Origin: Candidatus Omnitrophota bacterium
GTDB lineage: Bacteria; Omnitrophota; Omnitrophia; Omnitrophales; JACROU01
NCBI GenBank assembly: GCA_016214265.1
Contig: JACROU010000047.1
Span: 1-59,765, forward strand
Direction: 5' to 3'
DNA: 59,765 nt
Under the pieces are notes generated by a model. It was not told where the DNA came from and did no database searches. It saw only the letters and a program-made list of their open reading frames with translations. Positions within the stretch are counted from its first letter, which is position 1. Each line of letters begins with the position of its first letter. A program made the position numbers and the translations under genes. Positions 35,301 to 45,237 of this stretch are shown here, in pieces.

Positions 35301-36326
35301 ATGGCAGAACTTAGAAAAGATCCAATCACCGGCAGATGGGTTATTATTTCCACATCGCGCGGAAAACGTCCCACCGATTTTGTTCCAGAAACCAGAGATG
35401 TGGGAGATCCGGCCAATTGTCCATTCTGTTACGGAAACGAGAACAAGACTCCACCGGAAATTGTCGCTCTTCGAAAAGATCAATCCGCACCAAATTCACC
35501 GAACTGGAAAGTCCGTGTCATTCCCAACAAATACCCTGCTCTCGGTATTGATGAGCCCTTGGCTAAAAAGGGCGTAGGGATGTATGACATGATGACTGGT
35601 TTCGGCGCTCATGAAGTCGTAATCGAAACCCCAGATCACTACAGACCGATTCATGAACTGTCGTCTGGAGAAATCAAAGATGTTTTGACACTTTGCCAAA
35701 ACCGCGTGGAAGACCTTCACCGGGATATTCGTTTTCGATACGTGCTTGTTTTCAAGAACGAAGGTCCCCAAGCTGGTGCGACACTCAGTCATTCTCACTC
35801 ACAAATTATCGCCACACCGGTAACCCCCATACGAGTAAAAGAAGAGCTGGCGGGCACAGAAAATTATTTTCGTGCGAAAGAGCGGTGCCTGTTCTGCGAT
35901 ATGATTAATCAAGAAAAAGACGCGGGCACACGCATCGTTTATGAAAACGATCATTACATTTCGTTCTGCCCGTTTGCTTCACGTTTTCCTTTTGAGATGA
36001 TTTTGCTTCCCAAATATCATCAAATGGACTTTTATGGAAGCCGTTCGCACGTTGAGGATATGGCCAAAGCGCTTAAAATCACACTGAGCAAATTATCCAT
36101 CGCGCTCAATAAACCGCAATACAATTATCTAATTCACACAGCGCCCAATCGTTTCAGCCGTCGTGGATACTGGCATACCATTGCAGAAGATTTTCACTGG
36201 CATTTTGAAATCATGCCTCGCCTGACCAAAGCCGCCGGATTTGAGTGGGGAACCGGATTTTATATCAATCCAACCCCGCCTGAAGACGCCGCAAAATACT
36301 TACGGGAAATTTCCGTAACAGATTGA
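35301..36326 (+). CDS. galT: Galactose-1-phosphate uridylyltransferase-family enzyme
   Basis: About 341 aa from the ATG at 35301, which has AGGAGGAC 8 nt upstream; the longer frame from 35100 overlaps the transporter. CPFCYGNE and the later CLFCDM supply zinc ligands. The active-site triad region is GATLSHSHSQIIATPV with nucleophilic His, the HxHxQ form of bacterial GalT and ADP-glucose phosphorylase-like proteins. It exchanges UMP between UDP-glucose and a hexose-1-phosphate. Next to a GH57 amylase it may serve sugar-nucleotide supply for glucan metabolism rather than galactose catabolism. Confidence 0.88.
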   Translation: MAELRKDPITGRWVIISTSRGKRPTDFVPETRDVGDPANCPFCYGNENKTPPEIVALRKDQSAPNSPNWKVRVIPNKYPALGIDEPLAKKGVGMYDMMTGFGAHEVVIETPDHYRPIHELSSGEIKDVLTLCQNRVEDLHRDIRFRYVLVFKNEGPQAGATLSHSHSQIIATPVTPIRVKEELAGTENYFRAKERCLFCDMINQEKDAGTRIVYENDHYISFCPFASRFPFEMILLPKYHQMDFYGSRSHVEDMAKALKITLSKLSIALNKPQYNYLIHTAPNRFSRRGYWHTIAEDFHWHFEIMPRLTKAAGFEWGTGFYINPTPPEDAAKYLREISVTD

Positions 36327-36339
36327 AGAAGAACTTCCG

Positions 36340-38466
36340 ATGAAACCTCTTTCTGTAGCCTTTCTCTGGCATATGCATCAACCCATCTACAAAGAGGGTG
36401 CGTCCGGAAAATATCTGCTGCCGTGGGTACGGCTTCATTCCCTAAAGGGATATACGGATCTTCCGGTACTTTCGGAAAAAAATCAGGGATTTCGTCAGAC
36501 CATTAATTTCACACCCAGTCTTCTGGTCCAACTGGATGAGTATGTAAATAATCCCGCGATCAAGGATGATTTTCTGGAAATCACCAAGAAGCCCGCGGAC
36601 AAGCTTACCGAAGAAGACAAGCAATTCATCCTCAAGAATTTCTTCATGAATAATCTGGAGCGCATCATTCATCCGCATCTGCGCTACAATGAATTATTTC
36701 AAAAAAGGGGGCACCGTTTCATTCCTCAAGAGGCCCAGACATACCTAAAGCGCTTTTCAACTCAGGATTTTTTGGATCTTCAAGTTCTTTTCAATCTCAT
36801 GTGGTTTGGCTTTAGCGCCCGAAAAATTTATCCACGCCTCGAAGTGTTGATCAAAAAAAACAGAAATTACTCGGAAGAGGAAAAACTCGAGGTTATAGAA
36901 CTTCAATGGCAGGTAATGCGGGATATTATTCCCCGGCTGAAACGGTTACAGGAATCTGGAAAACTGGAACTAACTTGCTCTCCTTTTTATCATCCTATAC
37001 TTCCGCTAATTTCCAAACACAGTGAGAAAGATCAGGGGTTCGGCTGGCAGGAAGATGCAAAATGGCAAATCACGAAGGCACGGGATTTGTTTGAAAATTT
37101 TTTCGGTGTAAAACCTCAAGGCATGTGGCCGTCAGAAGGCAGTGTCTCAGAAAGCGCTGTATCGTTGATTGCCGAATCAGGATTTCGCTGGATTGCCACC
37201 GACGAGGAGATTCTTCTGCATTCCCTGGCAAACCCTAAACGCGAACAGGAAATTTACGAGCCGCATCAGATCAGCTTTTCAGCAAATCCGCTCAACATGT
37301 TTTTTCGCGACAAAGTTCTTTCGGACTTGATCGGTTTTGGCTATCACCGAAGCTCGCACGTCGATGCTGTTGAAGATTTAATCCGCCGCCTCCACAACAT
37401 TCAAGAACAGGTCTCAACCTTCACGGGCAATCATGTTGTCTCAATCGTTCTTGATGGAGAAAATCCGTGGGAGTTTTATCCGGAAGGCGGAGAGCCGTTC
37501 CTGAACTTGTTAATCGAACGCCTGGCTCAGGAACCGCGCCTGAAAACAGTGACTTTTTCCGATTATCTCGATGACAATCCTCAATCTAAACGGCTTGAAA
37601 AATTGTACGCCGGCTCCTGGATTAATCATAATTTCAATATCTGGTACAAACATTCCGAAGATTTGGCTGCGTGGAAAATTGTGGATGAGACCAGAAAATT
37701 CGTCAAGCACGAGGAAACAGCTTTAGCTCCGGAAATCAGAGAGAAAGTCTGGAATGAAATTTACATGGCCGAAGCCAGCGATTGGTATTGGTGGTTCGGT
37801 GATGAATTTTTTACTGAAACGGGTGATATTTTCGATCATCTATTCCGCAGTCATTTAATTCAGGCTTACCACTTGCTTGGCAAGCGCACCCCTGGTTTCC
37901 TTCGGGATCCGATCAAAAGCGTTTCAAAACCCCATCTACGTTTTGAACCGCAAGGACTGATTCAACCCGTGCTGGATGGAAAAGTGACTCATTATTACGA
38001 ATGGGCCAACGCAGGATTGTATCAACGCGAGCATTTGGGCGGGGCAATGTATGAATCGTCGCAAATTCTGGATTCGATTTATTACGGTTTCAATCTCACC
38101 GATTTGTTCCTCAGGCTGGAACTACGAGAAAAACCGGACGCGGAACACAATGTCGTAATTCACATTCAAGGCCGGCAGGATTTTGATGTTCAATTTCCGG
38201 TTTTGAATCCTAAAAGTCTGGAGGTCTTCAAAGTTGATGAGCACAGCCGCGCAAAAATATCGACCTTAACCGATTCGATTGCAACGGAAAAAATCATTGA
38301 ACTCAAAATTCCTTTCGAAGTATTAAATGGTCGTCCGGGAGACACTCTGAATTTCTCCGTAGCCGTCTACAAAAATGATGTCAAACTAGAAGAATGTCCT
38401 CGAAATGGAATGATTCAAACACCGATACCCGGCAAGGACTATGAGGCACAAATGTGGTCGGTGTAA
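36340..38466 (+). CDS. Glycoside hydrolase family 57 (alpha-amylase/amylopullulanase-like)
   Basis: A 708-aa GH57 protein. SVAFLWHMHQPIYK is conserved region 1, GMWPSEGSVSESAV near residue 265 holds the catalytic nucleophile region, and IVLDGENPWEFYPEGG near residue 370 holds the acid/base Asp. The C-terminal part beyond residue 550 has beta-rich segments that may bind glucan. Family members hydrolyse or rearrange alpha-1,4/1,6-glucans. The galT-GH57 neighbourhood recurs in glycogen loci. Cytoplasmic, as no signal peptide is visible. Confidence 0.9.
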   Translation: MKPLSVAFLWHMHQPIYKEGASGKYLLPWVRLHSLKGYTDLPVLSEKNQGFRQTINFTPSLLVQLDEYVNNPAIKDDFLEITKKPADKLTEEDKQFILKNFFMNNLERIIHPHLRYNELFQKRGHRFIPQEAQTYLKRFSTQDFLDLQVLFNLMWFGFSARKIYPRLEVLIKKNRNYSEEEKLEVIELQWQVMRDIIPRLKRLQESGKLELTCSPFYHPILPLISKHSEKDQGFGWQEDAKWQITKARDLFENFFGVKPQGMWPSEGSVSESAVSLIAESGFRWIATDEEILLHSLANPKREQEIYEPHQISFSANPLNMFFRDKVLSDLIGFGYHRSSHVDAVEDLIRRLHNIQEQVSTFTGNHVVSIVLDGENPWEFYPEGGEPFLNLLIERLAQEPRLKTVTFSDYLDDNPQSKRLEKLYAGSWINHNFNIWYKHSEDLAAWKIVDETRKFVKHEETALAPEIREKVWNEIYMAEASDWYWWFGDEFFTETGDIFDHLFRSHLIQAYHLLGKRTPGFLRDPIKSVSKPHLRFEPQGLIQPVLDGKVTHYYEWANAGLYQREHLGGAMYESSQILDSIYYGFNLTDLFLRLELREKPDAEHNVVIHIQGRQDFDVQFPVLNPKSLEVFKVDEHSRAKISTLTDSIATEKIIELKIPFEVLNGRPGDTLNFSVAVYKNDVKLEECPRNGMIQTPIPGKDYEAQMWSV

Positions 38467-40520
38467 GTGTGCATCCCGAAACATCCATTCAATATTTAAA
38501 AGGTATTGGGCCAAAACGTTTCGAAGCATTAAAACGATTAGGCTATGAAACCATCAGTGAACTGTTTTACTTTTTTCCTCGCCGTTACGAAGATCGTAGC
38601 CATTTCCGTCCGATTCGAAGTGCCCGTATTAGTGAATTCATCACGATCAAAGGTGAAATACTGGATTTAAAAGTCCGCCCCGTAAAACGGCTGGAAATTT
38701 TCGAAATGCTGGTAGGGGATTCAAGCGGCACAATTCACGCGTCATGGTTCAATCAGGGATATTTGAAGAAAAATTTTGAAATTGGCGAGCAGATTATTTT
38801 AAGCGGCAAAGTTGAATTTTATAACCGGCTTCAGCTCAATTCACCGGAATACGAAGTGCTGATTTCTGATGAGGAAGAAACCATTCACACCGGACGTATC
38901 ACACCGATTTACCCGCTCACCGAAGGCTTGTGGCAACGAACACTCAGAACCGCCATGAAACAGCTGGTGGATCAACACGCCGGGGAGTTGCTACACGAAT
39001 ATCTACCGTCTAGCATTCGAATGCGCCACGACTTGATCGAATTAACACCCGCCATTCAAAATATTCATTTCCCCGAAAGTTCCGGGACGCTCGCTCAAGC
39101 GAGGAAGCGGCTGATTTTCGACGAGTTTTTCCTTTTTGAACTGGCCTTGCTTGAAAAACGCACGAAAGAAAAACGCGAAGGCACTGCAATCCCGATTCCG
39201 GTCGAAAAAGATTTCCTCGAACAATTCACAAAATCTCTGCCCTTTGCCCTGACAGGCTCGCAGAAAAAAGTGATTCGCGAAATTCTGGCTGACATCTCAA
39301 AAGACATTCCGATGAGAAGATTGTTGCAGGGCGATGTTGGATCCGGAAAAACTCTCGTCGCTCTTAGCGCAGTACTTCAAACCGTTCGCGCGGGATATCA
39401 AGGGGCATTTCTTGCGCCCACCGAAATTCTTGCCGAGCAGCATTACAAAACCATGACAAAAATTTTTGGGCCTCTTGGCATAAACACTCGATTACTGACA
39501 GGCTCAACCGACGAAATCAGCAAGAACGACATTCGAAATAATCTCCGTACGAATAAAAACGAAGTCGTGGTAGGCACTCATGCCATTCTGCAAGACAATG
39601 TAAAATTTTCTAATCTAGGTCTTGTCATCATCGACGAGCAGCACAAATTTGGTGTCAAGCAACGCGGCCATCTCTTGAAAGGAACCCTTTCCCCGCATTT
39701 GCTCGTGATGACGGCCACTCCGATTCCGAGAACTTTGGGCCTGACTCTGTACGGCGATTTGGAGCTGTCAACCATCACGGAATTGCCCGCAGGCCGAGAA
39801 CCCATTAAAACTTACTGGATTACTCAAAAAAAAGAAAAAGAGGTTTTTGAATTCATCATCAAAAAACTAAAAGCTGGGGATCAGGCTTATATCGTTTTTC
39901 CAACAATTGAAGAGACTGAAAAAGTAGATGTTCAGGCCGCCACGAAAGAATATGAGAAACTGAAAAAGGGCGCATTCAAAGATTTCACCGTTGGGCTGGT
40001 TCACGGTCGAATGGATTCCAAAGAAAAAGATTACGTGATGCGCCGATTTCATGCCGGAGAGATTCATCTGCTCATCGCCACGTCCGTTATCGAGGTCGGG
40101 ATCGATAATCCTCAAGCCTCGATCATGGTCATCGAAAATGCGGAACGGTTCGGTTTGTCACAGCTTCATCAGCTGCGAGGACGCGTGGGAAGAGGAAGCA
40201 AGGCATCTTACTGCTTTCTTTTTGGTAACCCCAAAACAGATGACGGAAAACGGCGGTTGCGCGTTTTGACGAAAACGGGTGATGGTTTTAAAATCGCGGA
40301 GGAAGATCTTCTGATTCGGGGTCCTGGAGATTTTCTGGGTACTCGTCAACATGGGGTGCCGCAATTTGCTCTTGCCAATTTGGTCACCGATTACGAGATT
40401 CTAAAAACAGCGCGGGAGGAAGCAATACACTTACTTGAAAAAGATTCGTGTCTTAAACACCCTGAACTTTCCAGGCTTAATGAACGTCTCAAACAATACA
40501 CAACTTATTTTCAGGACTAA
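38454..40520 (+). CDS. recG: ATP-dependent DNA helicase RecG
   Basis: A 688-aa helicase. The N-terminal wedge has YLKGIGPKRFEAL and FFPRRYEDRS; Walker A is GDVGSGKT near residue 292, DEQH near residue 394, and the C-terminal motifs include VIEVGIDNPQAS, QLRGRVGRG and IRGPGDFLGTRQHG. It remodels stalled forks and branched recombination intermediates. The listed GTG overlaps the GH57 gene by 13 nt; a GTG at 38469 would avoid the overlap. Confidence 0.96.
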   Translation: MVGVSVHPETSIQYLKGIGPKRFEALKRLGYETISELFYFFPRRYEDRSHFRPIRSARISEFITIKGEILDLKVRPVKRLEIFEMLVGDSSGTIHASWFNQGYLKKNFEIGEQIILSGKVEFYNRLQLNSPEYEVLISDEEETIHTGRITPIYPLTEGLWQRTLRTAMKQLVDQHAGELLHEYLPSSIRMRHDLIELTPAIQNIHFPESSGTLAQARKRLIFDEFFLFELALLEKRTKEKREGTAIPIPVEKDFLEQFTKSLPFALTGSQKKVIREILADISKDIPMRRLLQGDVGSGKTLVALSAVLQTVRAGYQGAFLAPTEILAEQHYKTMTKIFGPLGINTRLLTGSTDEISKNDIRNNLRTNKNEVVVGTHAILQDNVKFSNLGLVIIDEQHKFGVKQRGHLLKGTLSPHLLVMTATPIPRTLGLTLYGDLELSTITELPAGREPIKTYWITQKKEKEVFEFIIKKLKAGDQAYIVFPTIEETEKVDVQAATKEYEKLKKGAFKDFTVGLVHGRMDSKEKDYVMRRFHAGEIHLLIATSVIEVGIDNPQASIMVIENAERFGLSQLHQLRGRVGRGSKASYCFLFGNPKTDDGKRRLRVLTKTGDGFKIAEEDLLIRGPGDFLGTRQHGVPQFALANLVTDYEILKTAREEAIHLLEKDSCLKHPELSRLNERLKQYTTYFQD

Positions 40521-40522
40521 AA

Positions 40523-41074
40523 ATGCGCATTATTGCAGGAGAATTTAAAGGCAGAACACTGGCATTCCCAAAAACAAGGGATGTGCGCCCTGCCATGGAT
40601 AAAGTGCGCGGCAGTATTTTTAACGTGCTGGGAGAGGTTGTTAACAACGCGGACGTGCTTGATCTTTTTGCGGGATGCGGAAGCCTTGGCTTCGAAGCGC
40701 TAAGCCGGGGCGCACACTCAGTCACTTTTGTGGATACAAACCATTTAGCCTTGGATTCCATCAGTACGAACGCTTCGAAGCTTCGCGTCATTGAAAAGGT
40801 TAAAATTTTCGCTAAACCTGCCATTTCAGCCTTGCCCATTCTCAAACACACGGGAAAACAGTTTCACCTCATCTTCATAGATCCGCCATATGACTTGGGT
40901 TATCTTAGAAAGACCTTGAGCCAAATATACGATTTTGATATACTCCGGCCCTTTGGCTGGATCGTAATCGAACATTCTAAGAGGGAATTACCCGAAGAAA
41001 TGGGCGACTACAAAATAGTGAAACAAACCCACTTCGGAGCAACGTATTTAACCTATTTGTTTAGAAGGGCTTAA
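40523..41074 (+). CDS. rsmD: 16S rRNA (guanine966-N2)-methyltransferase RsmD
   Basis: A 183-aa Rossmann methyltransferase. MRIIAGEFKGRTL at the start, LDLFAGCGSLGFEALSRGA for SAM binding and IDPPYDLG as the NPPY-type catalytic motif match RsmD. It methylates G966 of 16S rRNA. The usual partner coaD follows 7 nt downstream. Confidence 0.95.
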   Translation: MRIIAGEFKGRTLAFPKTRDVRPAMDKVRGSIFNVLGEVVNNADVLDLFAGCGSLGFEALSRGAHSVTFVDTNHLALDSISTNASKLRVIEKVKIFAKPAISALPILKHTGKQFHLIFIDPPYDLGYLRKTLSQIYDFDILRPFGWIVIEHSKRELPEEMGDYKIVKQTHFGATYLTYLFRRA

Positions 41075-41081
41075 GGCGATT

Positions 41082-41573
41082 ATGAAGAGCCTGCAAAAGA
41101 GAATTGCGATCTATCCCGGCAGTTTTGACCCTGTCACGTTTGGACATATCGACATTATTAGGACCGCGGCCAAAATGTTTGATAAAGTATATGTTGCCAT
41201 CGCAAACAATACAGGGAAAAAGCCCCTATTTAACTCACAGGAACGACTCGCCTTCATGAAGCAGGCCACCAAGTCGATTTCCGGGGTCAAAGTAGAAATG
41301 TTCAATGGTTTAATTGTGAACTTTGCCCGAAAAAAATCGGCCCGGGCAATGATTCGCGGAATTCGCGCGGTGTCTGATTTTGATTATGAATTTCAAATGG
41401 CTTTGGCCAATCAGAAGTTAGAAGGGGAAATTCACACCGTTTTTGTGATGCCTTCGGAAGATCACTTCTATATCTCTTCGCGACTTATCAAAGAAATTGC
41501 CCAATTTGGGGGAGATGTAAGCCGTTTTGTACCGCCATTTGTTGAAAGCAAATTGCGGAAAAAACTTTCTTGA
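41082..41573 (+). CDS. coaD: Phosphopantetheine adenylyltransferase
   Basis: A 163-aa nucleotidyltransferase: YPGSFDPVTFGHIDII carries the HxGH motif, and the segment MPSEDHFYISSRLIKEIAQFGG is the conserved C-terminal signature. It makes dephospho-CoA from phosphopantetheine and ATP. CoA supply fits the fatty-acid genes that follow. Confidence 0.96.
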   Translation: MKSLQKRIAIYPGSFDPVTFGHIDIIRTAAKMFDKVYVAIANNTGKKPLFNSQERLAFMKQATKSISGVKVEMFNGLIVNFARKKSARAMIRGIRAVSDFDYEFQMALANQKLEGEIHTVFVMPSEDHFYISSRLIKEIAQFGGDVSRFVPPFVESKLRKKLS

Positions 41574-41585
41574 GAATGCAAAACA

Positions 41586-42008
41586 ATGTCTTCCAAATTA
41601 ATAATCGATCTGACCAAACTGCACGAGGACGAAACAACAGAAATTAATTCGGAACTTGACCCGAAAAAAATTGAAGTTGAGTTTGACGATCTGCACTACA
41701 AGTCGCCGCTTCGAGTGCATGGTTATCTTGAGAAAATGCCGGAAGTTTTGATTTTTAAGGGGGAATTATCAGGCGTTGCTGATAAGATATGCGGCAGATG
41801 CCTGGAAGAGTTACCCTACGATATCAAAGAGCGTTTTGATTTTGCCTTTGAAATCAAGGGAAAAACAGAAATTGATGTTACGGATGATTTACGCGAAATG
41901 ATGATTTTAGCCCATCCGTTTACATTTTTGTGTCGGGAAGATTGCAAAGGACTTTGTGCCGGTTGCGGAGTGAACTTGAATTTAGAAGCATGCAAATGTA
42001 ACAAATAA
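41586..42008 (+). CDS. YceD/DUF177-family protein
   Basis: A 140-aa protein with the family's Cys motif CGRCLEELPYDI near residue 75 and a C-terminal CREDCKGLCAGCGVNLN segment that looks metal-binding. Members are encoded just before rpmF in most bacteria and are implicated in 23S rRNA or ribosome biogenesis. The same order occurs here. Confidence 0.9.
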   Translation: MSSKLIIDLTKLHEDETTEINSELDPKKIEVEFDDLHYKSPLRVHGYLEKMPEVLIFKGELSGVADKICGRCLEELPYDIKERFDFAFEIKGKTEIDVTDDLREMMILAHPFTFLCREDCKGLCAGCGVNLNLEACKCNK

Positions 42009-42031
42009 AATACTAAAGAGAGAGAAAAACA

Positions 42032-42235
42032 ATGCCAAATCCAAAACGCAGACATTCAAACAGCCGTACACGGCTAAGACGCACACACGACGTACTCAAG
42101 TTAAGATCCCTCGCGACGTGCTCTAATTGCAACGCATCCATTCTTCCTCACAGAATTTGTCCGGAATGTGGTTATTACAAAGGCCGCCAAGTTGTCACTA
42201 TCAAGGCAAAAGCAAAGAAAGAGGATCAAAAATGA
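42032..42235 (+). CDS. rpmF: 50S ribosomal protein L32
   Basis: A 67-aa basic protein starting MPNPKRRHSNSRTRLRR, with zinc-binding CSNC and CPECGYYKGR. AGAGAGA lies upstream of the ATG. Its stop overlaps plsX by ATGA, so ribosomal protein and lipid synthesis are translationally coupled. Confidence 0.97.
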   Translation: MPNPKRRHSNSRTRLRRTHDVLKLRSLATCSNCNASILPHRICPECGYYKGRQVVTIKAKAKKEDQK

Positions 42236-43242
42236 CGCGAATCGCAATCGATGGCATGGGGGGCGATCACGCACCTCAAGTAATCGTTGACGGGGTAGTT
42301 CAAGCCGCAAACTTTTTTGATTATGAATTGGTCCTTGTCGGGGATGAGGCCCAGCTCAAGAAGGAATTGAACAATTACAAGGTCCCTGGCGGACGGATTT
42401 TTATTCATCACGCTTCGGAAGTTGTTTCGATGAGTGAATCTCCAGTTCATGCGGTTAAACGAAAAAAAGATTCTTCGGTCAATGTCGCGATTGATCTTCT
42501 GAAACGAAAAGAAGTCGACGCCGTAGTTACGGCCGGAAATACCGGTGCCGCTGTTGCATCCGCCATGTTAAATCTTGGCCTCTTGAGCGGCATTAAACGG
42601 CCCGGAATTGCCATTACCTATCCTTCAGCTCACGGAATTTCGTTAGCGCTGGACGTGGGCGCCAACGTCGACCCGACACCTGAACACCTACTGCAATACG
42701 CCATTATGGCTGACATTTATTCACGCTGCATACTGAAAAAACGCAATCCTTCTATCGGACTTCTAAATATCGGCGAAGAAGAAAGCAAAGGAACCGAAGT
42801 CACGAAAGAAGCCTACAAACTTTTGCGTGAATCCAAGCTCAATTTTGTTGGGAATGTGGAAGGCCGTGACTTTTTCTCGGGAAAATGTGACTGCATCGTA
42901 ACGGACGGATTTGTCGGCAATGTCGTGTTAAAAATCATCGAGGGCGTTGTTGACGTCGCTGGAACGCTGTTTAAACGAGAAATCGAAAAAAATCCGATCG
43001 CAAAAATCGGCGCGCTTTTGTGCAAACCCGCACTTGAAGCCATTCGTAAAGACACCAATTATGAGGAAGCGGGCGGAGCACCGCTCTTGGGCATCAACGG
43101 AGTCGTGATCATCAGTCATGGCGGGTCAACCCCCACCGCAATCCGAAACGCGATTCGTGCTGCGGCTTCGAGCGTACAATATAAAATCAACGATCAAATT
43201 GTAAGTGAAATTCAGCATCGAGAAAAGAGCGAAAAAGCTTAA
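42232..43242 (+). CDS. plsX: Phosphate acyltransferase PlsX
   Basis: About 336 aa from the ATG at 42232 (TRIAIDGMGGDHAP); the longer frame from 42127 overlaps rpmF and is rejected. GNTGAAVASA, LDVGANVDPTPEHLLQYA and NYEEAGGAPLLGINGV are family signatures. It converts acyl-ACP to acyl-phosphate, the substrate of PlsY encoded 10 kb downstream. Confidence 0.96.
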   Translation: MTRIAIDGMGGDHAPQVIVDGVVQAANFFDYELVLVGDEAQLKKELNNYKVPGGRIFIHHASEVVSMSESPVHAVKRKKDSSVNVAIDLLKRKEVDAVVTAGNTGAAVASAMLNLGLLSGIKRPGIAITYPSAHGISLALDVGANVDPTPEHLLQYAIMADIYSRCILKKRNPSIGLLNIGEEESKGTEVTKEAYKLLRESKLNFVGNVEGRDFFSGKCDCIVTDGFVGNVVLKIIEGVVDVAGTLFKREIEKNPIAKIGALLCKPALEAIRKDTNYEEAGGAPLLGINGVVIISHGGSTPTAIRNAIRAAASSVQYKINDQIVSEIQHREKSEKA

Positions 43243-43263
43243 TTCTAACCAATCTTATCCAAT

Positions 43264-44244
43264 ATGAAAAAACGCGCCGGCATTGCGGGATTAGGCTTGT
43301 ATATTCCCGAAAAAATTCTGACAAACTACGATCTTGAAAAAATGGTGGATACCACTGATGAGTGGATTCAATCCCGCACTGGTATCAAAGAACGGCACAT
43401 CGCCAAAAAGGGCGAAAGCACAAGCGATCTCGCCGCCGCAGCGGGTTTGGAAGCGTTAAAAGACGCAGGCCTTAAATCTTCCGATCTTGATTTAATCATC
43501 GTCGCCACTATTTCAGGCGACATGCTTTTCCCATCAACAGCTTGCTTAGTTCAAAAAAAAATTGGCGCTACGTGCCCTTCTTTTGATCTGGGCGCAGCCT
43601 GTTCTGGTTTTCCTTACGCAATGTCTGTCGCTCAGGGACTAATCCTTTCGGGCTTGTACAAAAACATTTTGGTTATCGGAGCGGAAGTTCTTTCGGGATT
43701 CGTCGATTGGACAGACCGCTCGACCTGCGTGCTTTTTGGTGACGGTGCAGGAGCTGCCGTCATTTCTGAGGCCAGGGACGGACATGGCATTCTGTCAACG
43801 TATCTTGCTGCTGACGGAAATTATGCGGACCTTCTCAAAGTTCCTGCGGGAGGATCAGCAATTCCACCCACCTTGGAAACAATTCAGCAAAAACTTCACA
43901 CTCTAAAAATGAATGGCAGTGAAGTCTTCAAGCTAGCGGTACGCAGTATGGGGGATGCCGTGCTGAAGGCTATTCAATTGGCGGGAATCAAACTCGAGCA
44001 GGTGGATATCTTGATTCCGCACCAGGCCAATCTTCGTATTATTCAGGCAGTTGCCGAGAGAGTAAATATTCCCATTGAAAAAATTTTTATCAATCTGGAC
44101 AAATATGGAAACATGTCAAGCGCATCAACCATCGTGGCACTGTACGAAGCGGTAAAAACCGGCCGTGTAAAACCAGGCTCACATATCGCAATGGTCGCAT
44201 TCGGAAGCGGGCTCACATGGGCCTCCACGGTGATGAAATGGTAA
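43264..44244 (+). CDS. fabH: Beta-ketoacyl-ACP synthase III
   Basis: A 326-aa thiolase-fold enzyme with catalytic Cys113 (DLGAACSGF), His in PHQANLRI and Asn in NLDKYGNMSSAST. It starts fatty-acid synthesis by condensing acetyl-CoA with malonyl-ACP. It sits between plsX and fabD, the classical order. Confidence 0.97.
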   Translation: MKKRAGIAGLGLYIPEKILTNYDLEKMVDTTDEWIQSRTGIKERHIAKKGESTSDLAAAAGLEALKDAGLKSSDLDLIIVATISGDMLFPSTACLVQKKIGATCPSFDLGAACSGFPYAMSVAQGLILSGLYKNILVIGAEVLSGFVDWTDRSTCVLFGDGAGAAVISEARDGHGILSTYLAADGNYADLLKVPAGGSAIPPTLETIQQKLHTLKMNGSEVFKLAVRSMGDAVLKAIQLAGIKLEQVDILIPHQANLRIIQAVAERVNIPIEKIFINLDKYGNMSSASTIVALYEAVKTGRVKPGSHIAMVAFGSGLTWASTVMKW

Positions 44245-45179
44245 AGCGTGCGTTTTTATTTGCAGGACAGGGGGCACAATTCGTCGGTATGGGAAAAGAC
44301 TTATACGAAACTTTTCCGATTTGCAAAAAAATTTATGATGATGCGGATAAACATCTAGGGTTTTCAATTTCGCAAGTTTCTTTTAACGGGCCGGAAGAAC
44401 AACTTACTCGAACCGAGATTTCCCAGCCTGCAATTTTTGTCATGAGCGCCGCAATCACAGAGTTGTTGAAATCAGAATGCCCTGATTTGATTCCCGCCGT
44501 CGTCGCCGGATTAAGTTTGGGAGAATATAACGCTCTTTTTGCCGCGAGAGTTATTACCTTTGAAGAAGGGGTGAAACTGGTAAAACGTAGAGGTGCACTC
44601 ATGGAAGAAGCCGGTCTCAAACATCCAGGAACCATGGCTTCCATCATCGGGCTTGCCCAAAACATTCTTGAATCCATTTGCCACGAAAGCGGATGTCAGA
44701 TCGCCAATATCAATTCTCCGGATCAAATTGTGATCTCGGGACCTATTCAAGCCGTTGAGAAAGCTTGCGCCTTGGCAAAGGAAAAAGGCGCAAAAAGAGT
44801 TATTCCGTTGAAGGTGAGCGGGGCGTTTCATTCTTACCTGATGACTGAAGCCAGCCAGGGACTTGCTAAAGAATTGGATCGATTTGAGTTCAGCAAGCCT
44901 CATATTCCGTTTATTGCAAACGTAACCGCATCCGGAGAGCATAATCCGGGCACAATAAAAAAATTGCTTAGCGAACAAGTGATTTCGCCTGTAAGATGGG
45001 TGGAGTCGATTGAGAAAATCACCGCAATGGGAATCCGGGAGGCTTTTGAAATTGGTCCTGGCACGGTGTTGAAGGGTTTGGTTCGAAAAATTAATCCTGA
45101 AATTTCAGTATTGAATTTAGGAACAGCGGTCGATATTCAGGCTTATCTTAATTCAGTGATATCGAAAAAGGAGTCATGA
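44238..45179 (+). CDS. fabD: Malonyl-CoA:ACP transacylase
   Basis: About 313 aa from the ATG at 44238, overlapping the fabH stop by 7 nt. FAGQGAQFVGMG at the N-terminus, catalytic Ser93 in GLSLGEY, and SGAFHSYLM with the catalytic His. Loads malonyl onto ACP. Confidence 0.96.
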   Translation: MVKRAFLFAGQGAQFVGMGKDLYETFPICKKIYDDADKHLGFSISQVSFNGPEEQLTRTEISQPAIFVMSAAITELLKSECPDLIPAVVAGLSLGEYNALFAARVITFEEGVKLVKRRGALMEEAGLKHPGTMASIIGLAQNILESICHESGCQIANINSPDQIVISGPIQAVEKACALAKEKGAKRVIPLKVSGAFHSYLMTEASQGLAKELDRFEFSKPHIPFIANVTASGEHNPGTIKKLLSEQVISPVRWVESIEKITAMGIREAFEIGPGTVLKGLVRKINPEISVLNLGTAVDIQAYLNSVISKKES

Positions 45180-45237
45180 AATGGTTGAAACTCTCGAGGG
45201 CCATCAAAACAAAATTCAAGGTAAGGGGGACTCAAAG

